A stretch of DNA of 64,000 nucleotides from a virus. Every line of letters starts with the position of its first letter. Within the stretch, counting starts at the first letter, position 1. The notes beneath the pieces were generated by a model. The model searched no databases. It saw nothing but the letters and a program-made list of their open reading frames with translations, and was not told where the DNA came from. The stretch covers positions 45,380 through 109,379 of IMG/VR virus record IMGVR_UViG_3300031963_000037; one strand, given 5' to 3'. A program made the position numbers and the translations under genes. Shown piece after piece: positions 34,339-42,478 of the stretch.

Positions 34339-34666
34339 GTTAAAAAATTTGATATTATCTTATCTTGATTCAATCGATTGGTGGGAGTGGGATATTGGTG
34401 ATGGTGAGTTTAATCTTGCAGACGGACAGTATAATACAAGCAAAATTCTTTACAGAATTCAATATTCAAGTATGCATCCACACAGAGAGTTTGAAGTGAT
34501 TTACCTTAGTGATGGATTAGTTACTCAATTAACTAAACTTTTTTCAATTCCTAATCTCGACGCCATCAAAACCATAATAAATTGGTTCAATGAGAGATAT
34601 GATAAATCCCTCACAATGGATAATTTTGAGTGGATGCATGAAGAAGACCAAAATGAAGACGAGTAA
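34313..34666 (+). CDS. Tagged small protein (KYVITENRL leader), paralogue family
   Basis: 117 aa. Leader MKYVITENRLKNLI, then DSIDWWEWDIGDGEFN and a C-terminal helix-turn region (LTKLFSIPNLDAIKTIINWF). The same layout occurs in the two genes that follow and at 53134. Possibly packaged head proteins; no known family. Confidence 0.65.
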   Translation: MKYVITENRLKNLILSYLDSIDWWEWDIGDGEFNLADGQYNTSKILYRIQYSSMHPHREFEVIYLSDGLVTQLTKLFSIPNLDAIKTIINWFNERYDKSLTMDNFEWMHEEDQNEDE

Positions 34667-34667
34667 T

Positions 34668-34976
34668 ATGAAATACATTATTTCTGAAAATAGGTTGAAT
34701 CAGTTTATTATCGACTACCTTAACAATTTGATTGAAAGGAAGGTTGTTAACCGACTTCATCCTTATATTGTAGTATCTCACCAAATTGGGGATGGTGAAG
34801 ACGATTGGGAGGACATTATGGAATTTGACCACACAGATGGAAGATTATGGGTTAACCGCCACTTCCAAAAAAATATGACCGATATGTTTGCTTTGAGTGA
34901 AGAAAAAATGAAACTCTTAATTAAACTATGGTTCGAAAATAAATTCAATGTTAAGGTGGAATTCGTAGAGCCATGA
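34668..34976 (+). CDS. Tagged small protein (KYIISENRL leader), paralogue family
   Basis: 102 aa from MKYIISENRLNQFI; the longer frame from 34590 is rejected because the leader aligns with its paralogues and the ATG is one base past the previous stop. It contains GDGEDDWEDIMEFDHTDG and a C-terminal MFALSEEKMKLLIKLWFENK, parallel to its neighbours. Confidence 0.65.
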   Translation: MKYIISENRLNQFIIDYLNNLIERKVVNRLHPYIVVSHQIGDGEDDWEDIMEFDHTDGRLWVNRHFQKNMTDMFALSEEKMKLLIKLWFENKFNVKVEFVEP

Positions 34977-35290
34977 AATACATCATCACAGAAAATAGAT
35001 TAAACAAGTTCCTTGGAATTGTTGGAGAATCTAAAATAAATGACAAGATTTTTTTATTTCTTGACAGTTACCTTGAGGACTATTCTCCTGAGGAAACTAA
35101 CAACCTAGTCTTGTTCGGAAAAGGTAAGGAAAACAAGATGGCATATGAGAAAGGTGACCAAATTTTATTCGTTACTGACCAACTTTTCGAACTCGTAAAA
35201 ATCATGTTTAACCTATCCAAAACAGGAACAAAAGAGGTTTTCAAGGATTACTTGGGTAACATGGGTTACAGGGTCAAAAGGTTCATGTAA
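34973..35290 (+). CDS. Tagged small protein (KYIITENRL leader), paralogue family
   Basis: 105 aa. Leader MKYIITENRLNKFLG with I-T-E, body with LVKIMFNLSKTGTKEVFKDY near the C-terminus as in its paralogues. ATGA overlap with the preceding gene. Last gene of the tagged operon. Confidence 0.65.
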   Translation: MKYIITENRLNKFLGIVGESKINDKIFLFLDSYLEDYSPEETNNLVLFGKGKENKMAYEKGDQILFVTDQLFELVKIMFNLSKTGTKEVFKDYLGNMGYRVKRFM

Positions 35291-35313
35291 GACGATTTTC
35301 GGATTTTCAAAGA

Positions 35314-35377
35314 TATTTATAAGAGAATATAAATCCCATCCCATCTCAACTTAGTTGTAGGTGAAGATGGGTTTTTT
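35314..35377 (+). ncRNA. Possible short RNA between a TATTTAT box and a terminator
   Basis: A TATTTAT box at 35314-35320 is followed within 20 nt by a hairpin (CCCATCT/AGATGGG, inner CAAC/GTTG) and a T-run at 35340-35377. No frame fits between them. Either a very short RNA or the end of the previous operon with a chance box. Confidence 0.35.
35340..35377 (+). terminator. Intrinsic terminator
   Basis: CCCATCT pairs with AGATGGG, extended inside by CAAC-TTA-GTTG, followed by T6. Confidence 0.75.
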
Positions 35378-35383
35378 ATTTAT
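35377..35383 (+). promoter_or_regulatory. TATTTAT box, candidate late promoter
   Basis: 21 nt upstream of the ATG at 35405, overlapping the T-run of the terminator. Confidence 0.4.
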
Positions 35384-35404
35384 AAACCGTTAAATAAAAC
35401 GAAA

Positions 35405-35851
35405 ATGAAGAAACAATTTTTGTTATTTTTTGCTCTCGTATGTTCGCTAGTAACATTTGCACAAGATAAAAAGGGATGGGATATCTCTGTTGGTGCAACT
35501 GTGAACGCTCCGTTAGCAGGAAATGTTGGTTGGGATTCCAAAGCATGGGGTCAGAAAGTTAACTTTCATAAAAAGAATTTGAATGTATCTTTCCAGTTCA
35601 TGCAAGACAAGGCGTCTTTTGTAAGAATGCCTGTTTTAGTTGGATACCGTAAGCACCTTAAGAAGAACCTTTATGTTGGTCTTGACGGGGGTGTTACTTT
35701 GTTCGATGGACAAAAAGGGCAATTTACTTATGTCCCTACCATTGGATACAAGATAAACAAGAAGTGGTGCTTAGAACAATCAATTCTAAGAACTGTAAAA
35801 GATGGTAAGCATTCCAACCTTGTAGGTTTGGGTCTGAACTATCATTTATAG
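35405..35851 (+). CDS. Outer-membrane beta-barrel-like protein with signal peptide
   Basis: 148 aa. Signal peptide MKKQFLLFFALVCSLVTFAQ, cleaved after FAQ or just before it in Bacteroidota style. The mature part has alternating amphipathic strands (WDISVGATVNAPLAG, YVGLDGGVTLFDG, VPTIGYKINKKW) and ends in an aromatic/hydrophobic strand (LVGLGLNYHL), as outer-membrane barrels do. It is small for a full barrel, perhaps eight short strands. A phage-encoded surface protein could block superinfection or alter the envelope; it could also be a captured host gene. Confidence 0.7.
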   Translation: MKKQFLLFFALVCSLVTFAQDKKGWDISVGATVNAPLAGNVGWDSKAWGQKVNFHKKNLNVSFQFMQDKASFVRMPVLVGYRKHLKKNLYVGLDGGVTLFDGQKGQFTYVPTIGYKINKKWCLEQSILRTVKDGKHSNLVGLGLNYHL

Positions 35852-35881
35852 TCTAAACAAAATTAAACCTTTTAAAAAACT

Positions 35882-35989
35882 ATGGAACAATTAGAATTTT
35901 TATGGCATTGGCACTTTTTATTAGGTGTCGTTGTCGGAGTTGTGGTGGGACCACATATTCTAAAGCTTGTTTCTAAAATCAAGAAATAA
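35882..35989 (+). CDS. 35-residue membrane peptide
   Basis: MEQLEFLWHWHFLLGVVVGV, a single transmembrane helix with a basic tail (LKLVSKIKK). It lies between the barrel gene and a terminator. Too short for most callers. Confidence 0.55.
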   Translation: MEQLEFLWHWHFLLGVVVGVVVGPHILKLVSKIKK

Positions 35990-35996
35990 GTAAAGG

Positions 35997-36021
35997 CCCC
36001 CGAGAAATCGGGGGTTTTTTT
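35997..36021 (+). terminator. Intrinsic terminator with GAAA loop
   Basis: CCCCCGA-GAAA-TCGGGGG followed by T7. Confidence 0.9.
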
Positions 36022-36031
36022 ATGTCCAAAG

Positions 36032-36038
36032 TATTTAT
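36032..36038 (+). promoter_or_regulatory. TATTTAT box, candidate late promoter
   Basis: Five bases upstream of the ATG at 36044. Confidence 0.5.
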
Positions 36039-36043
36039 AAAAC

Positions 36044-37609
36044 ATGGAACTACGCTCCCTCATTTGGAAAGTATTAAAAGAACAAGTTGACCAAAATGTT
36101 CTCAATCTCAAAAACAAATATGTAGGTGAGGGAAAGCCCATTTCAGAAGATGACTTCAATAAAATAGTTGAAGTTACGGGTAACAAATTTTATTTATTGA
36201 GTTGGCTCACAAAGAAGGTGGGAACTGGTATTATCAAAGCCGAGGATGTATACAAGTATAAAGAATACTTCGACCTATACGAGAAAAATAAGAAAAAGTT
36301 TGAATACAAGGACATTCACCTGTATAGGACCGCCGAAGATGTTAAGAAATTTTTGCAAGAGATTGTTAAACTTAGAGAAGGAAATATTGTCTATGATGAA
36401 ATACAGGGTAAAGATAACTTTGTTTCACAAAATGATATCGAGAAGTTGGAATCCTCAGGTGGAATAAAATACTTGGGGATATATGACAATGGCGACTACA
36501 AGTATCAGGTATTCGAAGTTTTTGGTGTAAACAAAGATGTTTGGAAGTTATATAGAGACATTCTAGGAAGATGCAAAGGAAGAGACAAAGGTGCTAAAAT
36601 TGATATATGTACCATAGGTCAATATAGTTACTTCAAAAATTATCTGACTGACCCAAAGGGTTCAAGTTATTTTTTACTTTTTAATTTGGATGATAGGAGG
36701 TCTCCTTATCAATTACATCATGAGTCAGGTCAGTTTATGGACAAAAATGACTATGAAACGCATAAGATAAAACAAATAGATTTTTTCAAATTTGTTGGTG
36801 ATAGGGTTCCAAAATATAGTATCGAAGCTGAAAATTTTCCAAGCCAATTTGAAATCCCCGTTAAAGATAAAGGTTTCGAAGACGACAATGGTAGAAAGCA
36901 GGGTGTGTGGAAATACTTTTACGGTGGAGGACAACTTGCGGGAATTAAGACTTATAAAAATGGTGAAGAAGAAGGGCCTTTTGTTCAATACTATTCCGAC
37001 GGAAAAATTGAGAAAAAGGGAACCACTTTAAGTGGAGGTTTAGTAGGTGAATATGAAGAGAATTTCAAAAACGGAAAAATTTACAGAAAAGGCACATATA
37101 ATAATAACGGAAAACGAATAGGTATATGGATGATGGGTGATTGGGACGGAGTTTATAAGAATATGAATTATTCAGATATGACTCAAACGGGCTATACTGG
37201 TACAGGTAAAATTAGATATGTTTCCAACATGAGAGACGAACGGGATTCTTACCCATATGGTAAAACTATTTTTTTCGGAAGAACAGGAAAAGTTGAAGCC
37301 ATGGGTAAAATCGGAGCTACTAAGTCTTACTTAGGTAAATGGACTTATTATTTTCCAAATGGAGCTATTCGCTCCCAAGGTAGTTTTCGAGGGGGTTACC
37401 GAAGTGGTCTTTGGACTGACGTGGTCAAATCGAAAGATGGAAACATGTATATTTTCGAGGCTGATTTCTCATTAGGGACGCCATCAGACAAAGTAAACGT
37501 TTATGATATCAATGGTGAGTTTTTGAAAAAAGTAAGTCCAAAAAAAATTAATCCACCTTATTGGGAAAATACTTATTTAAGTACAGAAAAATTTAAAGCA
37601 ATAACATGA
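36044..37609 (+). CDS. Tagged MORN-repeat protein
   Basis: 521 aa. Leader MELRSLIWKVLKEQ with L-K-E|Q. The N-terminal 240 residues are unrecognised and basic/aromatic. From about residue 280 come repeats of the MORN-2/YwqK type (GVWKYFYGGGQLAG, EGPFVQYYSDGKIEKKG, GKWTYYFPNGAIRSQG, SGLW). Such repeats form open beta sheets used for binding proteins or lipids. Probably a virion-packaged or virion-associated protein. It overlaps the next gene by 4 bp. Confidence 0.7.
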   Translation: MELRSLIWKVLKEQVDQNVLNLKNKYVGEGKPISEDDFNKIVEVTGNKFYLLSWLTKKVGTGIIKAEDVYKYKEYFDLYEKNKKKFEYKDIHLYRTAEDVKKFLQEIVKLREGNIVYDEIQGKDNFVSQNDIEKLESSGGIKYLGIYDNGDYKYQVFEVFGVNKDVWKLYRDILGRCKGRDKGAKIDICTIGQYSYFKNYLTDPKGSSYFLLFNLDDRRSPYQLHHESGQFMDKNDYETHKIKQIDFFKFVGDRVPKYSIEAENFPSQFEIPVKDKGFEDDNGRKQGVWKYFYGGGQLAGIKTYKNGEEEGPFVQYYSDGKIEKKGTTLSGGLVGEYEENFKNGKIYRKGTYNNNGKRIGIWMMGDWDGVYKNMNYSDMTQTGYTGTGKIRYVSNMRDERDSYPYGKTIFFGRTGKVEAMGKIGATKSYLGKWTYYFPNGAIRSQGSFRGGYRSGLWTDVVKSKDGNMYIFEADFSLGTPSDKVNVYDINGEFLKKVSPKKINPPYWENTYLSTEKFKAIT

Positions 37610-37926
37610 AAAAAATCACATTAATTCTGCTCGGTGTATTTGCCACACTTACACTAGCAGCTCAACCGCCTATGAGACCACAAGGCCAAAGACCTCTTCC
37701 TAATCAATTTAGAGACTTTATAGACCATCGACAAAGATGGGAAATGGAAAGACCTCAGATTGAAAAGAAAGACGGTAAAGTCATTATAACAATGTCTGAA
37801 GAACAATTCAAAAGAATGCAACAAATGAGAGCGGCTCAAAGAATTAGAATGGCTCAACATAAACCACAACCTGTGTGTTCCAAATGTCAAAGACATCATG
37901 GTAAACCACACAGAAGAAAAGTTTAA
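37606..37926 (+). CDS. Small secreted basic protein
   Basis: 106 aa. Signal peptide MKKITLILLGVFATLTLAAQ, then a Pro/Arg/Gln-rich segment, a helix (SEEQFKRMQQMRAAQRIRM) and a basic tail with CSKCQRHHGKPH that could bind metal. Probably exported to the periplasm or surface. Unknown function. Confidence 0.65.
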   Translation: MKKITLILLGVFATLTLAAQPPMRPQGQRPLPNQFRDFIDHRQRWEMERPQIEKKDGKVIITMSEEQFKRMQQMRAAQRIRMAQHKPQPVCSKCQRHHGKPHRRKV

Positions 37927-37932
37927 TAAATC

Positions 37933-38004
37933 ATGAAACAAATCTGTAATTTCATCACGAAAATAACTTTTGGTAAAGTATGTTTCGGATGGTGTAAAAA
38001 GTAA
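37933..38004 (+). CDS. Possible 23-residue Cys-containing peptide
   Basis: MKQICNFITKITFGKVCFGW then CKK, immediately followed by a terminator. Three Cys and a basic end. Very short; real only if translated with the upstream genes. Confidence 0.35.
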   Translation: MKQICNFITKITFGKVCFGWCKK

Positions 38005-38009
38005 AAGAG

Positions 38010-38033
38010 CCCCTCATTAGAGGGGTTTTTTTT
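38010..38033 (+). terminator. Intrinsic terminator
   Basis: CCCCTC-ATTA-GAGGGG followed by T8. Confidence 0.9.
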
Positions 38034-38072
38034 GTCACAAAATTTTCCTATATTTGTGAAAATATAAATAAT

Positions 38073-38288
38073 ATGAAAATAGATTTTGACTCACCGAAAA
38101 CAACTTCCAAAACTGTTTGGTTTAATGGAGAAACTGATGATGAAAGAAAATTCACAATCGTTGCCACTTGGGATGAGTGGGATGATTGGACTGCGGACTC
38201 ATCTGAAATTATGTGGGACGATGAAGCTGGTAATGAAGATGAGTGTCAAGAAATAATCCATGAGTTCCTTTCACAAATGAATTCATAA
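38073..38288 (+). CDS. Small acidic Trp-rich protein
   Basis: 71 aa. TVWFNGETDDERKFTIVATW followed by DEWDDWTADSSEIMWDDEAG: strongly acidic with five Trp, reminiscent of small DNA-mimic or inhibitor proteins. A TATATTTG element lies at 38049-38056. Function unknown. Confidence 0.6.
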   Translation: MKIDFDSPKTTSKTVWFNGETDDERKFTIVATWDEWDDWTADSSEIMWDDEAGNEDECQEIIHEFLSQMNS

Positions 38289-38348
38289 TATCGGAATACT
38301 TTACTTGTTCAGGGTTTCAGGTTATAATCCCATAATAAATTAATCATT

Positions 38349-38687
38349 ATGAGTATTATCGCAATTATCGGGTGGGTTCTTTCAGTTGTCACCTCTCTTT
38401 TTTTAGGTAAAGGAGCAATTGAAAAAATCGTTGGAACCCAAGAAATGGTTGGAAATTTTGCTTACATGAAACTCGAAAAGTATAGAGTTATTACAGGCGT
38501 AGGTGAACTTATTGGAGCAATCCTCCTTTCAGTTCCAATGACATCTGTTATCGGTGCTTTTATTATTTGTTGTTTCATGAGTGCGGCTGTTGTTTTACAC
38601 TTATCTTTGATGGGTGGAAACAAAACAGAAATGCCAGCTCTTGTTGGCTTAGCTGCAGTTATAAGTTATCTCCTTAGACTTTTCTAA
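38349..38687 (+). CDS. DoxX-like membrane protein
   Basis: 112 aa with four hydrophobic segments; LFLGKGAIEKIVGTQEMVGN and VITGVGELIGAILL follow the DoxX-like pattern. Members are integral membrane proteins of poorly known role. Ends in a terminator. Confidence 0.6.
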   Translation: MSIIAIIGWVLSVVTSLFLGKGAIEKIVGTQEMVGNFAYMKLEKYRVITGVGELIGAILLSVPMTSVIGAFIICCFMSAAVVLHLSLMGGNKTEMPALVGLAAVISYLLRLF

Positions 38688-38705
38688 AACGAAACGTAAA
38701 ATTCA

Positions 38706-38732
38706 AACCCCTCCTTAGTGAGGGGTTTTTTT
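38706..38732 (+). terminator. Intrinsic terminator
   Basis: AACCCCTC and GAGGGGTT around CTTAGT, then T7. Confidence 0.9.
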
Positions 38733-38743
38733 GTTAATAAAGG

Positions 38744-38750
38744 TATTTAT
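38744..38750 (+). promoter_or_regulatory. TATTTAT box, candidate late promoter
   Basis: Four bases upstream of the ATG at 38755. Confidence 0.5.
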
Positions 38751-38754
38751 TTTT

Positions 38755-39426
38755 ATGAAGTATATCATAACCAAATCACAGTTGGCGAAGTTACAAGAAC
38801 AAAAGGCTTGGTATAAACCGAGCACTTGGTTTGATGATGAAGAAGAGAAACCAAAGGTTACCGATTGTAGTCCTGAAATAATTGAAGCTGAAGATTGGAA
38901 AGAACTTTATTCTGAATTGGTTGAAAAGGGAATGATAAAACAGGGAGAAAAACTTCTGATAGTTTGGGGACCTGAACAAAGAATGTATTACACACAAGAC
39001 GGTAAAACCGCAATCAAAACTGTTATTGTATCAACTGGTGCGAATGGTTTTAACAATCGTCCTGATAATAAGGAAACACCAACAGGTTTGTTACAAGTAA
39101 AAGGAAAAGTTGAGGCAAAACCATATGAGGTGATTGTGGCTAAAACTCCAACAGGTAAAATTTTGGGTCCTGACAAAGACTCGATGAGAGTGGATGAGAA
39201 GGGACAAAGACACGTGGCTGAGGTTCTCACAGGTATTTTGGAACTCGATGGGTTAGAGCCATGTAACAAAAACGCATTTTCAAGGAACATATATTTCCAC
39301 GGAACAAACAAAGAGAAAAACTTAGGAACTCCTCGTTCCAACGGTTGTATTAGAGTTTCAAACAATGCAATTCAATGGATGTTGAACTCAATTCCTTCAG
39401 GCACCAAGGTATACATAAAACCGTAA
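38755..39426 (+). CDS. Tagged L,D-transpeptidase (YkuD domain)
   Basis: 223 aa from MKYIITKSQLAKLQEQ; a frame from 38731 exists but the leader and box support 38755. The leader ends L-Q-E|Q. The C-terminal half is a YkuD catalytic domain: NIYFHGTN (His182), then PRSNGCIRVSN with nucleophile Cys198 and Arg200. It would cross-link or exchange peptidoglycan stem peptides in the periplasm. No signal peptide is present, so delivery with the virion or release at lysis is likely. Confidence 0.85.
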   Translation: MKYIITKSQLAKLQEQKAWYKPSTWFDDEEEKPKVTDCSPEIIEAEDWKELYSELVEKGMIKQGEKLLIVWGPEQRMYYTQDGKTAIKTVIVSTGANGFNNRPDNKETPTGLLQVKGKVEAKPYEVIVAKTPTGKILGPDKDSMRVDEKGQRHVAEVLTGILELDGLEPCNKNAFSRNIYFHGTNKEKNLGTPRSNGCIRVSNNAIQWMLNSIPSGTKVYIKP

Positions 39427-39463
39427 TTTTCCTTTATAAATTTTATTTTTTATTATTCTTCTC

Positions 39464-39796
39464 ATGAGTAACAAAATCATTGAGCAAGAAAACAAAATGA
39501 TTGCCGAGATTCTCGACAATTTCGATTTCCGTAAATGTGAAATCGCTATGAAGACTCTTCGATGGACTTGGGCTTTTGATTCAAATACACCCACAATCGA
39601 AATGTTGAAATCATCTGCTGTCGGTAGGCTGAGAGATGCTATGGAATTGGCAAAAAAAGGGAAATGTTCGAAAGCAACTTACTTTTCTTCGAGTGGTGGA
39701 CTCAAGGGAAATGCTTGGGTAAATAGGTATGGACATATCGAGGCAGTTAGATTAGAATTCGTATTAACAGATTGGGATTCAGATGGAGATGTTTAA
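39464..39796 (+). CDS. Hypothetical protein
   Basis: 110 aa (MSNKIIEQENKMIAEILDNF), alpha/beta, ending in VLTDWDSDGDV. No family recognised; overlaps the next gene by 14 bp. Confidence 0.6.
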   Translation: MSNKIIEQENKMIAEILDNFDFRKCEIAMKTLRWTWAFDSNTPTIEMLKSSAVGRLRDAMELAKKGKCSKATYFSSSGGLKGNAWVNRYGHIEAVRLEFVLTDWDSDGDV

Positions 39797-40103
39797 AAAA
39801 GGTGATAAATTCATTCACTTCACAAAATATGGTGGAATCAACAAAGGAGAGGTTCAAGGACTTCATTCCACAACGGTATGGGACTTCGATAATTTATGTA
39901 GATATGAATCAATTTCCATCTTTACAACCGAAGGTGTAAGATTAAATTTAGATGGAACGGATGGTCGAATTTACAAAATTGATTCTGAAATGGTCAAAGA
40001 CCAAGCAAGACAGTTTGAAAAAATGATGAAAAAAGCTTCAGATAAAAAGAATAGACCATCCAAAGAAACAATTCACCACTTAGATGAAGACAAAAAAACC
40101 TAG
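39783..40103 (+). CDS. Hypothetical protein, basic C-terminus
   Basis: 106 aa. The N-terminal half looks like a small beta barrel (KGDKFIHFTKYGGINKGEVQ); the C-terminal half is a Lys-rich helix. Overlaps the glycosyltransferase start by 20 bp. Function unknown. Confidence 0.6.
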   Translation: MEMFKKGDKFIHFTKYGGINKGEVQGLHSTTVWDFDNLCRYESISIFTTEGVRLNLDGTDGRIYKIDSEMVKDQARQFEKMMKKASDKKNRPSKETIHHLDEDKKT

Positions 40104-41331
40104 TGCGATAGTTTACGGTTGGGTTTCCACAGGGAAATTCATTTTAGAATCTGATATTTACTTCGAGGAAAGACTTTATGATGAAGTCACCATTTATGCA
40201 TTACCCTATACCAATGATGTGGCGGGGGATTATACGAAATATCAACCTGATGTTATCCTGTCCTTTATAGATGAAATCGAAGTTCCTCATTATTTCTTAA
40301 AACAAAAACATGTTCATTACGAATTCTTACCTCAGGATAACGTTTTAGCAAACATAGTTGTTTGTCAAACGGTATTCAAAAATACTGACTATCAAAGACC
40401 GAGATTCTCAATTTTTACACCAACATATAAAACAGGAGAGAGAATAAGGAGAACTTATGAAAGTTTGAAGAATCAAACATTCACAAATTGGGAATGGGTT
40501 GTTGTTGATGATTCGCCAGATGACGAGACTTGGAACTTGTTGAAGGAATTTTCGAACATTGATTACAGAGTAAAGATACACAAAATATATCCCACTTCAG
40601 GGGGTAATGTAGGGTTAGCTAAAAACAGGGCGGCTATGTTGTGTGATGGAGATTGGCTTTGTGAATTGGACCACGATGATGCACTCATAAGTGATTGTTT
40701 GGAGGTTTGTAATGACGCAATCGAAAAATACCCTGATGCTGGTTTCTTGTATACTGATGTATGTGAGTTATACGATGATGGTGAAATGAAGTCTTATGAC
40801 CATGATTGGTCAGGTAATTGGTATGCTAGACCTGATAACTTTTTTGACTTCGGTTATGCAGGACACTCGTGGGTTTATGCTGATGGACAAAAGTATCTGG
40901 CACATTGGTATCCAGATATCAATCCATTGACAATCCGTTTCAACATCTCAATGCCCGACCACATAAGAATGTGGGAAAGAAAGCTCTATCATGAACTCGG
41001 TGGTCACAACAAACTAACCCCGGTAGCCGATGACTTTGAAATGATTGTCAGAACATTCTTACATACAAGGTTTATTCACGTGAAAAGAATGTTATACTTA
41101 CAATACAACAATCGTAATAGCACTGTTGATAACAATGCTTATGATATAAACAGAAGGGCGAGATTAATCAGAGACCACTACGACAAAAGGATTCATGATA
41201 GAATCAAAGAGCTTGGTTTCGATGATTGGTATTGGAATGAAGAGAGAGGACACTCCCACAAATTTCAAAACCACGTTCCAATAAAAAAATACTTCGACGA
41301 AGAAGGAGTAATGAACTACACTTATGAATAA
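40084..41331 (+). CDS. Family 2 glycosyltransferase
   Basis: 415 aa. After about 110 N-terminal residues, a GT-A domain starts at FSIFTPTYKTGERIRRTYES, with WVVVDDSPDD, NRAAMLCDGDWL and the metal-binding ELDHDDAL (DxD-like). The C-terminal part is unrecognised. It is coupled to the next glycosyltransferase (8 bp overlap) and to UDP-galactopyranose mutase. It could build a glycan on virion proteins, on phage DNA or on the host surface. Confidence 0.85.
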   Translation: MKTKKPSAIVYGWVSTGKFILESDIYFEERLYDEVTIYALPYTNDVAGDYTKYQPDVILSFIDEIEVPHYFLKQKHVHYEFLPQDNVLANIVVCQTVFKNTDYQRPRFSIFTPTYKTGERIRRTYESLKNQTFTNWEWVVVDDSPDDETWNLLKEFSNIDYRVKIHKIYPTSGGNVGLAKNRAAMLCDGDWLCELDHDDALISDCLEVCNDAIEKYPDAGFLYTDVCELYDDGEMKSYDHDWSGNWYARPDNFFDFGYAGHSWVYADGQKYLAHWYPDINPLTIRFNISMPDHIRMWERKLYHELGGHNKLTPVADDFEMIVRTFLHTRFIHVKRMLYLQYNNRNSTVDNNAYDINRRARLIRDHYDKRIHDRIKELGFDDWYWNEERGHSHKFQNHVPIKKYFDEEGVMNYTYE

Positions 41332-42478
41332 GAAAGCAAAAATTGTATTGAACTCGATGGTTGGAAATGAATCCAAAACCATCATGAGAATGTTAGAATC
41401 AGTGGCACCTTATATTGATTACTATGTAATCCAATGTAATGGAAACGATGACACAGAGTCCAAAATTAATGTTTTTTTTCAAACCAAAAACATTCCAGGT
41501 TTCACTTATAAAATCGATTGGAATTTTCCTGGTTGGAATAGAGACCATACCCTACAAAAATGTCTTTCATCAGAACATGGTTGTGACTGGGTTTTGAGGA
41601 TGGATGCGGATGAGACCCTTCATGTTGATTCAGATTTCGATTGGTCAATTTTAGAAAACACACAAATACAAAGTTACAATATTGCAGCACAAGCCGGCGA
41701 TACAAATTATTTCAGAACTTGGTTTTGGAATGCTAAATTACCTTGGTTTTTTGCACACGACAAAAGACACGAAACAATTCATCTTCCTGAAATTGGTGAA
41801 GATTTTCAAAGAATTAACATGCCCTATGGGCTCAGACACATCGTTTCACAAGATGGTGATACTTGGGCGGCACCAAGAAAGTTTTTAAGAGATGCACTCG
41901 AACTGGAAATTGATAAAGTTGTAGGAAACAAGGTTCATGAAGATTACTATCACCTTTGGTATATTGCTAAGAGTTATGCTGATTGTTATGGGAACTCGAG
42001 CGAATTACCTTTCGGAAGAAAACACTCAGAAGAATATGCTAGAAGGTCTTTGTGGTATTATGAAAGATTCATGGAATTGACACATGTTTGGGGTGTTGAG
42101 AAAAAACCAAAATATGAAGATGAGATGGCTTACTTTGGTTTGATTGTTATGGGATGGTCTTATGATTTCTTGGGTGAACATGCGAAAGCCGAGGAGGTTT
42201 TCAAGTTAGCGAGCGAGTTTAGTAAAGATAGAAATGAAAACTTACTTTATCTTGCATTCCATTATGATTCATTAGGTAAAACTCAAGAAGCAATTCAGGT
42301 AATCGACAAGATGATGGAACCTGAAAGAAAAAACCCTTTCCCTGTCAAATCCTTTTTAATTGAAAGTAGGGCTTATACCAACACAGGGAATTTTCTTGTT
42401 GAATACAAAGAGAGATTGACAAGAAAAACTGAGGAACATGTTATTGATTCTGAAAGTTTCAATTTTGATTTCAAATGA
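41324..42478 (+). CDS. Glycosyltransferase-like protein with TPR-like C-terminus
   Basis: 384 aa. IVLNSMVGNESKTIMRML and YVIQCNGNDDTE open a GT-A fold, with WVLRMDADETLH as the DxD motif. The C-terminal 100 residues look like two or three TPR helices (YFGLIVMGWSYDFLGEHAKA, then ALVYLAFHYDSLG-like pattern), often used to hold protein acceptors. That would suit a protein glycosyltransferase. Overlaps glf by 4 bp. Confidence 0.8.
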   Translation: MNKKAKIVLNSMVGNESKTIMRMLESVAPYIDYYVIQCNGNDDTESKINVFFQTKNIPGFTYKIDWNFPGWNRDHTLQKCLSSEHGCDWVLRMDADETLHVDSDFDWSILENTQIQSYNIAAQAGDTNYFRTWFWNAKLPWFFAHDKRHETIHLPEIGEDFQRINMPYGLRHIVSQDGDTWAAPRKFLRDALELEIDKVVGNKVHEDYYHLWYIAKSYADCYGNSSELPFGRKHSEEYARRSLWYYERFMELTHVWGVEKKPKYEDEMAYFGLIVMGWSYDFLGEHAKAEEVFKLASEFSKDRNENLLYLAFHYDSLGKTQEAIQVIDKMMEPERKNPFPVKSFLIESRAYTNTGNFLVEYKERLTRKTEEHVIDSESFNFDFK

